Counted from the stretch's first letter, positions 1 to 8,640 are shown. The stretch is DNA of 64,000 nt from CAYFKJ01 sp964343605 (GCA_964343605.1 CAYFKJ010000003.1:558001-622000); one strand, 5' to 3'. Notes: generated by a model from the letters alone, not told the origin. Numbers and translations: made by a program.

Positions 1-31
1 TGTCGACGCCTGGGCGAACAATACTTTCTGG

Positions 32-47
32 TGTACATCGACGTACA
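32..47. promoter_or_regulatory. Imperfect 16-bp inverted repeat upstream of the chimeric gene
   Basis: TGTACATCGACGTACA reads almost the same on both strands, with one mismatched pair. It lies 34 bp before the start codon of the transposase/PAS chimera, where an operator would be expected. No cognate regulator is identifiable. Confidence 0.25.
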
Positions 48-51
48 TTAG

Positions 52-63
52 TTGCAATTGCAA
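52..63. promoter_or_regulatory. Perfect 12-bp palindrome TTGCAATTGCAA
   Basis: TTGCAATTGCAA is a perfect palindrome ending five bases before the GGAG ribosome-binding site (69-72) of the gene at 81. A protein bound here would cover the leader and could block transcription or translation. Function is inferred from symmetry and position only. Confidence 0.3.
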
Positions 64-80
64 CCTTTGGAGCAACCTCG

Positions 81-1019
81 TTGGATTATCGTAGAAGCCG
101 CACTCAGTACGCGCCCAGGCCGCACTTGGACGCGGCATTTGCAGACACGCTGGAGACTATCGCCGCATCATTGGATTGGTCGGTCTTCAATCGCTTCTTT
201 GTGTGGTTGGAAAAGTCTCGGGATCTCAATGGCCACCGTCCGCTGGTATTGTTCCGTGCGATGCTACTCCAGCATTTTTATGCACTCAGTGCGCCGGAAT
301 TCGATCTCGACCTCAAAGACCGGATTTCCTTCCGGAAATTTGCCGGCCTCGCACCGGACGAAGCGGCCCCGGAACATTCCGATCTCTCACGGTTCCGCCG
401 ACTCTTGGATGAACGCCAACTCACCGAAGAAATCTTTACGGAATTCCAACAACTGATCGACACCTGCGAATTGCCGGCCCTGAGGCGTCAAGGCATGGCG
501 GACGGCTTGGACCAGTCGCTGACGGCATCGACCGATATTTGGTCGAAGGGCCCACCCGAATGGATCAACCTGCGTGAGAAATTTCTCACATTCTGGGACA
601 GCAAGCGCAACGGTGTGGAGATTCCCAACACCGATGAAATCAAGCTGTCGGACGCGGAACACATCCGACAGAACATGACGTTGATTCGCGTCCTACCGGA
701 CGACCAAGGCTTCCGCTATGAGTGGGTTGGCGAAAATCTTCGCAATGCCAATGAAGGGGATGCAACCGGCACCACGATCGCCGAAAAGGCCAGCGAGAAC
801 ATTCGCCTGCATGGTCATGCCGGTCTTCAAGGGGAATTGCACACGTTGTTCAGAAGCGTCACGCTTCGGAAGCGGCCGGTTGGAACATCTACTTACTTTA
901 TTAATACCGGCGGTCGACGCTGCACCCTTTGGACGGTCCAGGCCCCGCTGCTCGATGACAACGACTCCGTACGCATGCTGTTGGGCATCGCACTGATCAC
1001 CGCCGTCCAGGTGTACTAG
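81..1019 (+). CDS. Chimeric protein: IS5-type transposase N-terminal domain plus PAS_5-like sensory domain
   Basis: This 312-aa protein joins two unrelated parts. Residues ~30-130 match the N-terminal helical domain of IS5-family transposases (DUF772), with blocks RPLVLFRAMLLQHFYALS, DRISFRKFAGL and HSDLSRFRRLL. From ~160 to 305, where a DDE catalytic core should follow, the sequence reads like an alphaproteobacterial PAS_5 domain (GFRYEWVGENL, MLLGIALI). The DDE core is absent, so transposition is not expected. The TTG start is chosen because GGAG at 69-72 sits eight bases upstream. No terminal inverted repeats were seen around it, so it is not a complete insertion sequence. A role as a domesticated DNA-binding sensor is inference. 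Confidence 0.7.
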   Translation: MDYRRSRTQYAPRPHLDAAFADTLETIAASLDWSVFNRFFVWLEKSRDLNGHRPLVLFRAMLLQHFYALSAPEFDLDLKDRISFRKFAGLAPDEAAPEHSDLSRFRRLLDERQLTEEIFTEFQQLIDTCELPALRRQGMADGLDQSLTASTDIWSKGPPEWINLREKFLTFWDSKRNGVEIPNTDEIKLSDAEHIRQNMTLIRVLPDDQGFRYEWVGENLRNANEGDATGTTIAEKASENIRLHGHAGLQGELHTLFRSVTLRKRPVGTSTYFINTGGRRCTLWTVQAPLLDDNDSVRMLLGIALITAVQVY

Positions 1020-1082
1020 TCCCACCCCCTCTCCATCCCGAACATTGAACGGTTCCTGCTGCGCCATACAAATTTGGCTGCA

Positions 1083-1805
1083 TTAGGCTGCCAAAACCTG
1101 CGGTTCTGCCGTCAACCACTCACGCATCGCATTGTTGGTTTCATCGCTGTTTTCCAGCGTGATCATATGGGCAGCATCCGGAATTTGCCGAAATTGGGAT
1201 TGGGGCATTAGGCCGGCAATCTCCGTGTGCACATCGTTCCTTGTCACAATGTCCCGTTGCCCCTTCATGATCAGTGCCGGAACCTGCGTTCTGGCAGCCA
1301 CGCCGTAGTACGGCTGGCGATTGATCATCGCCGTCTGATGAACGCAGAACGCTTCCTTGCCGACTTCATAGGCCTGGCGCAACATTGCATCGAACACCCG
1401 GCCGCCCTTGCGGCGTTTTGGGTGGACGAAGCGCGGAATAATTCGCCGCACAACTTCCATGTAACCCAAAACTTCAATCTCCCGAATCAAATCCAGGCGG
1501 CGTTGGGTCATATCCGGTTGCTCGCCTCCCGCGGATGTTCCGAAAAGGGCTACGCGAAGTACACGCTCAGGCGCCAAACGTAAGATTTCGAAGCAGAGGT
1601 ATCCGCCCATGGAGTGACCTGCCAAGGCGAATTTATCGGGTGCATCTTCCAAAATTGCCTCGGCAATATCGACCAATGAATCCCAGGGAGGTATCGGCGC
1701 CACCCAGCAATCAGCAATATCACTAAGAGCCTGAATTTGCGGCTCCCACATCAGCCGATTTGAGGCCAAGCCGGGTATCAACAATAAGGATTGCCTATGG
1801 GACAT
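1083..1805 (-). CDS. Alpha/beta-fold hydrolase
   Basis: A 240-aa single-domain alpha/beta hydrolase, the usual length for the family. It has the oxyanion segment LIPGLASN (residues 9-16), the nucleophile elbow GHSMGG with Ser65, a likely acid Asp185 in GQRDIV and a likely His213 in DAAHMI. The family cleaves esters or C-C bonds; the substrate cannot be told from sequence. The ATG has a strong GAGGAGT ribosome-binding site on the minus strand. It is convergent with the transposase/PAS chimera and divergent from the double-HTH regulator at 2132, which could control it. No signal peptide, so cytoplasmic. Confidence 0.85.
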   Translation of the reverse strand: MSHRQSLLLIPGLASNRLMWEPQIQALSDIADCWVAPIPPWDSLVDIAEAILEDAPDKFALAGHSMGGYLCFEILRLAPERVLRVALFGTSAGGEQPDMTQRRLDLIREIEVLGYMEVVRRIIPRFVHPKRRKGGRVFDAMLRQAYEVGKEAFCVHQTAMINRQPYYGVAARTQVPALIMKGQRDIVTRNDVHTEIAGLMPQSQFRQIPDAAHMITLENSDETNNAMREWLTAEPQVLAA

Positions 1806-2131
1806 TTTTTTACTCCTCTAAATGTCATGCCTCCTTAAAGCAGCGCCACTTACTGCCTTTAACAATCAAAAATGATACACGTGTATGTCTGGAACGAAAA
1901 TTTAGCTCGCAGTAATTGAATTGCATTTTTAAGTAATCATTCGACGACTCCCGAACAAATCGTCGAAGACCAACAAATTGGGCAACTTGCCGTAGTAAAT
2001 TTCGGAGATGACGTGTTATGATGCCGATTGATAGCTGGACAACTTCAGGTTTGTGGTTCGGGGTTGTCGCGACGAGGGGAATCGGGTGCAAAATTCGATT
2101 TCCCGTGAGGTGCCAGTGAGGAGCAGATCAA
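1806..2131. other. Divergent AT-rich intergenic region
   Basis: This 326-bp stretch separates two divergent genes and is clearly more AT-rich than its neighbours, especially 1806-2060. It must hold both promoters. No convincing gene, hairpin or repeat was seen in it. The GAGGAG ribosome-binding site of the HTH gene is at 2118-2123. Confidence 0.5.
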
Positions 2132-2686
2132 TTGGCAAACCAGGGACTAAACATGCGGCTTGATCCCGTGCGCCAACGCATCGTGGAACCTGCGCGGCAA
2201 CAGGACACCAACTTGGCGCGGCTATCGCGCTTGCTTGGCCGCAATCATGCCTACCTCCAGCAGTTTGTCCGGCGTGGCACACCGAAACGATTGCCCGAAG
2301 ACTTGAGACGCGATTTAGCCCGAATTTTGGCGGTTCCGGAGTCAGAGTTGGGCGCCACGCCTCCTAACAGAAAGAGACAAAATCTCCCGGCGATATCGTC
2401 GGCCATGCCGTTGAACACGTTTGCCACGCGATTGGAAGCGGCCCGACAAAATTCGTTGTATAGAACCGCGGCGGAATTCTCGAACGCGGCTAATATCGAC
2501 TACCTTCGTTACATCGAACTGGAAACTGGTGAGGAAGATCCGAGCATTCGAGAACTCGATCATATCTCGCAGGTCGCCCGCATTTCTTTGGACTGGCTCA
2601 TTCGAGGCGACGGTGTTGATGCACGCGAGGATGACGGCGGACTGGAAATACCGAAGCCCGAAACGACCTTTCGTAAAGCAAACTAG
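2132..2686 (+). CDS. Transcriptional regulator with two helix-turn-helix domains
   Basis: This 184-aa protein has two DNA-binding-like segments. Residues ~11-74 resemble the N-terminal helix-turn-helix of alphaproteobacterial S24/LexA-like repressors (LSRLLGRNHAYLQQFVRRG, then LARILAVPESELG). Residues ~95-158 resemble an XRE/Cro-type domain (TAAEFSNAANIDYLRYIELETG and LDWLIRGD are adjoining helices). The S24 peptidase that normally follows the first domain is missing. The TTG start is chosen because GAGGAG at 2118-2123 is eight bases upstream; ATG at 2153 is an alternative. The 18-bp palindrome at 2756-2773, just downstream, is a plausible operator for it, and so is the divergent region upstream; both are inference. 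Confidence 0.7.
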   Translation: MANQGLNMRLDPVRQRIVEPARQQDTNLARLSRLLGRNHAYLQQFVRRGTPKRLPEDLRRDLARILAVPESELGATPPNRKRQNLPAISSAMPLNTFATRLEAARQNSLYRTAAEFSNAANIDYLRYIELETGEEDPSIRELDHISQVARISLDWLIRGDGVDAREDDGGLEIPKPETTFRKAN

Positions 2687-2755
2687 AACGAGTTTTATCT
2701 AAACTCGACGACCCCACTTCATGCACGTATAAGTTGCTTAGTGACAAAATCCCTA

Positions 2756-2773
2756 AATAGGAAATTTCCTATT
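2756..2773. promoter_or_regulatory. Perfect 18-bp palindrome, probable operator
   Basis: AATAGGAAATTTCCTATT is a perfect palindrome with 9-bp half-sites and no spacer. It overlaps a possible -35 element (TTGACC, 2772-2777) in the 234-bp gap between the double-HTH regulator and the 70-aa gene at 2921. Its length and perfection point to a dimeric DNA-binding protein. The neighbouring HTH protein is the obvious candidate, unproven. Confidence 0.6.
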
Positions 2774-2920
2774 GACCGGACGGAAGTCATTGCCGATGCT
2801 CCTTGGTAGCACGGCGTAGGGAAATTTGGCCGTCGGCGCCGATCTCTCAGCAGAGAGATTTGATTGTGCCGTCCGTCGAAACTTCCTAGGCGCCGTGCCG
2901 AAGTTTTTTTGGTGGATACA

Positions 2921-3133
2921 ATGTCGCAAGAGAGCAGCAGTCACTCGAATGTCGTTGAAATGGCCGATGCTTTCCGGAACCGGACAGATTCGGCCACAAA
3001 CGACGATGCTGGGTTGATCTCCCCTTCGGAGACACTGGAACTGGTCCGGATATTCGCGGAAATTAAAGACCCGGCAGTCCGCGTTGCCGCTTTGAATCAG
3101 TTAAGAGATCTGGCGACGTCGCAAAGCGCCTGA
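2921..3133 (+). CDS. Small protein resembling the C-terminal tail of XRE-type regulators
   Basis: A 70-aa acidic protein. Its second half (residues ~34-66, around ETLELVRIFAEIKDPAVR) resembles the short helical tail that ends many alphaproteobacterial helix-turn-helix regulators, but no DNA-binding domain precedes it. Start ATG 2921 is chosen for its GGTGG site at 2911-2915 and because the sequence upstream in this frame has poor coding character. It follows the 18-bp palindrome at 2756. It may be a stand-alone oligomerisation or modulator piece, or the remnant of a truncated regulator; the sequence does not decide. Confidence 0.5.
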   Translation: MSQESSSHSNVVEMADAFRNRTDSATNDDAGLISPSETLELVRIFAEIKDPAVRVAALNQLRDLATSQSA

Positions 3134-3192
3134 TTTGCGTTTTATAAAGCCGCGCTACAATTGCCGAAATCGCTTATCAGCGCCAGCGGCAG

Positions 3193-3564
3193 CTATTCCA
3201 ACTCCACCTTAACCGGGTCACCGTCCTTCACCTGTCTGAGGATCCGGACGTCATCTGAAGTCCGCGCCCAGATATTGGTTGGAGAGGCGAGCCGAATTTC
3301 ATCGCCGACGGATATGGGCGTCCGGCCGAAGCCAATCGCGATTGCCCTCCCTTCCACCCAGAAGGCAAGTTCACCGGCTTCAACCACGTCACGGGCATCC
3401 GCCTCTTTCGGCACGTCGACCGGCGTGGAGAAGTAAACCTCTTCCCCCCATGTCTGTGCCCGCGATTCGATCGGGAGGGCGGCCAGAACCGCTTGTGCCG
3501 TGGGCGTGTCGAGTAGCTCCGCCGTGACGATGCATCCTCCGATCGTAATTTTGATCCGTTCCAT
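3193..3564 (-). CDS. Cyclophilin-like fold protein (TM1367-like)
   Basis: A 123-aa cytoplasmic protein matching the compact cyclophilin-like beta-barrel family typified by Thermotoga TM1367. Visible hallmarks are KITIGG near the N-terminus, WGEEVYFSTPV (~39-49), the Gly-rich IAIGFGRTPIS (~76-86) and LASPTNIWART (~92-102). Proline isomerase activity has not been established for this family as far as I know, so no reaction is assigned. It lies 40 bp downstream of the large sensor kinase on the same strand and could be co-transcribed with it. Confidence 0.75.
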   Translation of the reverse strand: MERIKITIGGCIVTAELLDTPTAQAVLAALPIESRAQTWGEEVYFSTPVDVPKEADARDVVEAGELAFWVEGRAIAIGFGRTPISVGDEIRLASPTNIWARTSDDVRILRQVKDGDPVKVELE

Positions 3565-3604
3565 GGTAGCGCCTATTGATCCGGGACGATTGCCCCTCGA
3601 CTAA

Positions 3605-6600
3605 TTAGTTCCGAGTGTTTGCGGCAGCTTGTTGATTGACTTTCTCCTGACGGGATTCCGACCGTGCCGACGATATCCAATTGCGTTCGGGCGGGAATGT
3701 GACCCGCACTCTGGTTCCCTTGCCCGGTTCGCTCTCGATACCGAGCGAAGCGCCGTGCATCTCGGCCAACGATTGGACCAAGGGCAGCCCCAGCCCGGTG
3801 CCCGGATATTGACCCTCAAAGGCGCTCTCCACCTGTCCAAACGGTGACAAGGCCACCGGAATATCCTCCGGCGCCATGCCGATCCCGTCGTCGACAACGT
3901 CGATAACGACGCTTCCATCGTCGTCCTGCTTGGCCACAACGGTCACATGTCCCCTGGGCGGCGTGAACTTGACGGCGTTCGAGAGCAGGTTGATCAGTAT
4001 TTGTTTCACCATCCGGTCGTCCGCCAAGAGCGCCGGCAATCCCGACTGTATGTCGACCCTGAGATCCAACTTCGCCGCTCTTGCGCGTTCCTGCACAATG
4101 CGCAAAGCGCTGGTTACCGCGATTGATATTTCCACCGGCTCTTCGTTCATCACCTGTTCGCCGGCCTCGATCTTGGAAAGATCAAGAATGTCGTTGATGA
4201 TCTGGAGCAGATGCTCGCCCGAATTCGTAATATCGGTGGCGTAACCCTTTTGTTGCTCTTCCAGGGCGCCCGCGTATCCCGATCTCATCATCTCGGAAAA
4301 ACCGATAATGGCGTTGAGCGGCGTGCGTAATTCGTGGCTCATGTTGGCCAGGAATTCGGATTTGGCCCGGTCGGCCAACTCGGCCTCCTCTTTCGCGCGC
4401 AACATTGACGCTTCGGAACGCTGCCGTTCGATCTCCGCAGCGGCGCGTGCCGCGTACACGGGAAGCAGCGCTTCCAACGCGGACGCATCCCCGATGGGAG
4501 AATTGAACATAACGGAAATCAGCCCCAGTGATCCGCCGTTGGAATCGAACAGGGGCACACCGACGTAGGACTCGATGCCCTTCCTGACCAGGTCGGCATC
4601 GTCCGGGAATTCTTCCTGCAATCCTTTTTTGTAAAGGAAAAGCTCACTCCCGATGACCATTTCGGATGGCGTGCCCGCAATGTCATAGGAATGGTTTTCG
4701 ACGAAATCGCCGTACAGGTATGCCGCCAAGGTCGTAACGCTTTCCCCGCTTTCGTCAATCAAACCTACGAACACGGCCGATGCACCGACAGATTCCGCAA
4801 TGGATTCGATCAGTGATCGATAGAATTCCTCACCGGTCGAGGAAGAAAGCCCTTCGGCAATCTGGCGCAGTACGTCCTCGGCCTTCTGTCGTTCGGTAAC
4901 GTTGAGCGATACGCCGATGGCGCCGACGATTTCATTGGAACCGGTTGTCATTGGGATGAACCAGGAATCGAATGTGAGATCACCCACCGGGACGGTTGCG
5001 GTAACCGATTCACCCTTAAGTGCGGAACGAATGCCCCAGATGGCCTGCGGGTTGTCTGCATAAAGATCGAACACGTTGGCGCCGACGATTTCTCCCGGTT
5101 TCAAGCCGATCAACGAAAGGGCGCTTCCCTCCGACATGCCGATGACGCCATTGGTATCCACCGACCACATGATCAGAGGTGCGTTTTCGATAATGGTTTG
5201 AAGCCTGAGGCGGGCCGTTTCCAAGGCATCTTCGGCGGCAATCTGATCCGTCACGTCCCGGGAGATAATGACAAAACCCTTCACTATGGGATGGTCCAGC
5301 AAGTTGCGGCCATGGCTTTCCAGAATTCGCCAATCGCCATTGGCGAATCTCAATCGATACCGGATGGGAGGCAAACTGGAACCGTTGTCCACAGCTTGTT
5401 TGAACCCGTCGATCAGGCTTTGACGATCATCCTCGTGAACAAATTCACCCGTGGCAAAGCCGCTAATATCCTCTACCTCATGTCCCGTAATCCGATTTAC
5501 CGAGGGCGAAACGTAGGTGGCGTGTCTACTGGCATCGGTCACGATGATCATATCGAGCGAATCCTCGATCAGTGACCGGTAGTACTCTTCGCTCCTGGCC
5601 AATGCTTGTTCGGATTCGCGCCGGGCCGTTATGTCCGTTCGGATACCAACCAGACCGCCGTCGTGTGTCCTGTAATCGTGCGACAGCAACACCAAGCCTT
5701 CCGGCGTTCGCATTTCAAAGGGTTCGCTTTTGCCCTGGAAAGCCAGTTTTCGCTTGGCGATCCAGGTGTCGAAATCCATATCGGATTCGGGTGTCAGGCC
5801 ATGCTCGTAATCCCAGCGGCAAATATCCTCGAAGTGAACACCCGGAACATGGAGGTGTGCGGTGGTAGGGAACATCTCCTTCAGCCGGCTGTTGCACAGT
5901 ACGATGTGTCCATCCGCGTCGTAGAGAATAAAGCCTTCGGATATTGTCTCAATAGCCTCGGTCAGCCGCGTGCTCGCCTGTTCGGCGCGCTGGTTGGCCT
6001 CCGCCTCCGCAGTGACATCCGAACCCGTACCCCGGTACCCGACGAACTCGTCGCCGTCGTATACGGGGATACCACTGACGCGAAAAACCCGCGAGGTACC
6101 CTGTGAATCCGCCGTCCTGTAAGTGAAATTCCGAAACGGCTTTCGTTCTTCCAAGTCACGGAAATGCGCCGCAATGACCTCCGGATCTTCCTGCACACCC
6201 TTCATGACATCCTGCCGGCGCATACCGATGTACTTGCTCGACATATCGCCGAGAATTTCGGCATTGCGGTCCGAGAGGTAGGTAAATCTCAACTCAGCAT
6301 CCATTTCCCAGAACCAGTCGGACGAAGCGACGGCAAAGTCGAGAAGCCTTTGCTGGCTGTCCTCCAATTCCCTCATGGCTTGGTCTCGCTGGGCACTGGA
6401 AATCCGGGAACTCCGGCCGACGTAGTAGGCGACAAAAACGACCCCTGCCGCCGCCAGTACCGAAGAGACGATAAAAACGAAACCCGGGAGGTCGAGGTAT
6501 TGGAATCCAGTTGGCCGGTCGAGGTGGGCGGCGTGTTCCGCTTCACTATGGGTTCGTTCCGCAACCTGGTTGGAGACTGTAAGGGCGACCCAGAAACCGA

Positions 6601-6715
6601 TGGAAATCAATGATACAGCGAGGGCCGCAATCGACGCGATTTTTCCAAGCGGTCGCGAGTATCGGCGTTCACTCTCCGCCATCACATCAGGCGGCGCCTT
6701 GTATTCCTCCGCCAT
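3605..6715 (-). CDS. Membrane sensor histidine kinase with four PAS domains and a GAF domain
   Basis: A 1036-aa kinase. Two N-terminal membrane helices (~27-48 and ~76-99) are followed by four PAS-type modules (~125-240, 250-365, 375-490, 503-612), a GAF domain (~615-765), a HisKA domain with the phospho-acceptor His794 in NMSHELRTPLNAI, and a HATPase_c domain with the N box around Asn913, DDGIGM (942-947) and GTGLGL (972-977). No receiver domain is attached and no response-regulator gene adjoins it, so it is an orphan kinase that must signal to a partner elsewhere. The ligand or cue of the PAS/GAF array is unknown. It is transcribed away from nudF. Confidence 0.92.
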   Translation of the reverse strand: MAEEYKAPPDVMAESERRYSRPLGKIASIAALAVSLISIGFWVALTVSNQVAERTHSEAEHAAHLDRPTGFQYLDLPGFVFIVSSVLAAAGVVFVAYYVGRSSRISSAQRDQAMRELEDSQQRLLDFAVASSDWFWEMDAELRFTYLSDRNAEILGDMSSKYIGMRRQDVMKGVQEDPEVIAAHFRDLEERKPFRNFTYRTADSQGTSRVFRVSGIPVYDGDEFVGYRGTGSDVTAEAEANQRAEQASTRLTEAIETISEGFILYDADGHIVLCNSRLKEMFPTTAHLHVPGVHFEDICRWDYEHGLTPESDMDFDTWIAKRKLAFQGKSEPFEMRTPEGLVLLSHDYRTHDGGLVGIRTDITARRESEQALARSEEYYRSLIEDSLDMIIVTDASRHATYVSPSVNRITGHEVEDISGFATGEFVHEDDRQSLIDGFKQAVDNGSSLPPIRYRLRFANGDWRILESHGRNLLDHPIVKGFVIISRDVTDQIAAEDALETARLRLQTIIENAPLIMWSVDTNGVIGMSEGSALSLIGLKPGEIVGANVFDLYADNPQAIWGIRSALKGESVTATVPVGDLTFDSWFIPMTTGSNEIVGAIGVSLNVTERQKAEDVLRQIAEGLSSSTGEEFYRSLIESIAESVGASAVFVGLIDESGESVTTLAAYLYGDFVENHSYDIAGTPSEMVIGSELFLYKKGLQEEFPDDADLVRKGIESYVGVPLFDSNGGSLGLISVMFNSPIGDASALEALLPVYAARAAAEIERQRSEASMLRAKEEAELADRAKSEFLANMSHELRTPLNAIIGFSEMMRSGYAGALEEQQKGYATDITNSGEHLLQIINDILDLSKIEAGEQVMNEEPVEISIAVTSALRIVQERARAAKLDLRVDIQSGLPALLADDRMVKQILINLLSNAVKFTPPRGHVTVVAKQDDDGSVVIDVVDDGIGMAPEDIPVALSPFGQVESAFEGQYPGTGLGLPLVQSLAEMHGASLGIESEPGKGTRVRVTFPPERNWISSARSESRQEKVNQQAAANTRN

Positions 6716-6917
6716 CGCCGCCTCGACACCCTTCGAACGAAATCAATTTTGTCGGCAAGCTAGCATGGATAAAGCCGACCTTCCTATTCTTGTACAATTT
6801 TCAGTGGCACCAACCAATTGTTATTTCTCAAACATTCCTGGGCATTGACCTCGACATCACGCTCCCATGGAATATTGTGAGGCCAACGGGAAAAGCCTGA
6901 AACGGGACGCCGCCTGA

Positions 6918-7532
6918 ATGAAAATGCATCGACAAGACGTTGAATTGGTTGAACGTGTCAACTTATGTAAGAGCTTTTTTAGCCTCGACAAGTACCGCCT
7001 TCGCCACCGCCTGTTCGAAGGCGGCTGGAGCGACGAAATTACGCGGGAAGTATTTGCCAGGGGGCAGGCAGCGGCAGTTTTGCTTTACGATGCGGACGCG
7101 GACAAGGTCGTCCTGGTTGAGCAATTTCGAACCGGCGCATATGCCGCAGGCGACGAGTCTCCTTGGACGTTGGAGGCCGTGGCCGGCGTCGTCGAACCCG
7201 GCGAAAACGTTGACGACCTGGTCACCCGAGAGGCCCGTGAGGAAGCCGACATAGCTGTCAATGAGCTCATTCAAATCCCGGGTGTCTACCCATCGCCGGG
7301 AGGTAGCGACGAATACGTCTGGCTGTTTTGCGGCCTCGTCGATTCCTCCGGTGCCGGCGGCATCCACGGCAAGGATGACGAAGGCGAGGATATCCGCGTC
7401 GTTGTAATGGATCGCCGGGCTGCCATGTCGGCCATCGAGGATGGGCGCATCAACACGGCGTTCACCGTCGTTCTCTTGCAATGGCTGGCGTTGAACATGA
7501 CAGATTTGAAAGCTGGTACCCTCTGCGCATAA
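6918..7532 (+). CDS. nudF: ADP-ribose pyrophosphatase (Nudix hydrolase)
   Basis: A 204-aa Nudix hydrolase of the ADP-sugar pyrophosphatase type, expected to cleave ADP-ribose to AMP and ribose-5-phosphate in the cytoplasm. The Nudix box spans residues 90-112 with the pattern G-x5-E-x7-REAREEADI; the usual Gly near its end is Asp111. The segments VLVEQFRTGAY (65-75) and YPSPGGSDE (~123-131) are typical of the NudF subgroup. The start ATG at 6918 is the first in frame. It is divergent from the sensor kinase and ends 95 bp before cysK, so it could be read with the cysteine operon. Confidence 0.85.
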   Translation: MKMHRQDVELVERVNLCKSFFSLDKYRLRHRLFEGGWSDEITREVFARGQAAAVLLYDADADKVVLVEQFRTGAYAAGDESPWTLEAVAGVVEPGENVDDLVTREAREEADIAVNELIQIPGVYPSPGGSDEYVWLFCGLVDSSGAGGIHGKDDEGEDIRVVVMDRRAAMSAIEDGRINTAFTVVLLQWLALNMTDLKAGTLCA

Positions 7533-7627
7533 ATCTCACATCCTCGTGCCTTGATACATCTCCGCCGGGCCACTAAGTTTTCTCAACGCGCAATCACTGG
7601 GGCTCTCGGAAATACAGGCTGAATCAC

Positions 7628-8632
7628 ATGGACGTTCGCAACGGACTAATTGAGACGATCGGCAATACGCCGATGATACGCTTGCGCAAACTTTCCGATG
7701 AGACGGGTTGCGAAATTTTGGGTAAGGCGGAATTCCTAAACCCCGGTGGATCCGTCAAGGACCGTGCCGCGTTGGGCATCATCCGCGCCGCCGAAGATAG
7801 CGGCGCATTGAAGCCCGGCGGTCTGATCGTCGAGGGCACCGCCGGCAATACGGGCATCGGCCTCGCGCTGGTCGGCGATGCGCTCGGCTATAAATCCCTC
7901 ATCGTCATTCCCGAAACCCAATCGGAAGAAAAGAAGGCGATGATCCGCATGTGCGGGGCCGAGTTGAAGCAGGTTCCCGCCGTGCCCTACAAGGACCCCA
8001 ACAACTACGTGAAGTATTCCGGCCGGCTGGCGGAGGAGATGAACGAAAACTCCGAAAACGGCGCCTTCTGGGCCAACCAGTTCGACAACGTCGCCAACCG
8101 CGACATCCACTACCAGACCACGGGTCCCGAGATCTGGAACCAAACGGACGGCAAAGTCGACGCTTTCATCTGCGCCATCGGCTCAGGCGGTTCGCTGGGG
8201 GGCGTCGCCAAGTATCTCAAGGAGCAGAACACAAGCGTGAAAATCGGTTTAGCCGACCCGCCGGGGGCCGCGCTTTACCATTACTATGCCCATGGTGAAT
8301 TGAAGGCTGAGGGAAGCTCCATCACGGAAGGCATTGGTCAGGGCCGGATAACCGCGAACATCACCGAACTTGAAATCGACATGCCCTATCAAATTCCCGA
8401 TGCGGAGTCGGTTCAGTACGTCTTCGATATGATCGCCGACGAAGGGCTGGTGCTCGGCGGCTCCAGCGGCATCAACGTTGCGGGCGCCGTACGCATGGCG
8501 AAGGAAATGGGCCCCGGACACACCATCGTAACGCTGCTCTGCGATTCCGGCGACCGCTATGCCAGCCGGTTGTTCAATCCCGATTTTCTGCGCGAAAAAG
8601 ACTTGCCTGTCGCCCTCTGGCTTGAAGATTAG
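7628..8632 (+). CDS. cysK: Cysteine synthase A (O-acetylserine sulfhydrylase family)
   Basis: A 334-aa PLP enzyme that makes cysteine from O-acetylserine and sulfide. The PLP lysine is Lys44 in NPGGSVKDRAA; the substrate loop EGTAGNTGIG (~77-86) and the phosphate-binding Gly-rich segment AIGSGGSLGG (~178-187) are clear. It is slightly longer than E. coli CysK, like several alphaproteobacterial paralogues, so a cystathionine beta-synthase-like activity cannot be excluded. It heads a tight operon: alaX begins 8 bp after its stop, followed by sseA and a GNAT gene. The shared theme is cysteine and sulfur metabolism. Confidence 0.88.
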   Translation: MDVRNGLIETIGNTPMIRLRKLSDETGCEILGKAEFLNPGGSVKDRAALGIIRAAEDSGALKPGGLIVEGTAGNTGIGLALVGDALGYKSLIVIPETQSEEKKAMIRMCGAELKQVPAVPYKDPNNYVKYSGRLAEEMNENSENGAFWANQFDNVANRDIHYQTTGPEIWNQTDGKVDAFICAIGSGGSLGGVAKYLKEQNTSVKIGLADPPGAALYHYYAHGELKAEGSSITEGIGQGRITANITELEIDMPYQIPDAESVQYVFDMIADEGLVLGGSSGINVAGAVRMAKEMGPGHTIVTLLCDSGDRYASRLFNPDFLREKDLPVALWLED

Positions 8633-8640
8633 GAATTCCC

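Noticed and set aside
1..1019. Complete IS5-type insertion sequence
   Set aside because: Only the transposase N-terminal domain is present; no DDE core, terminal inverted repeats or target-site duplication were seen.
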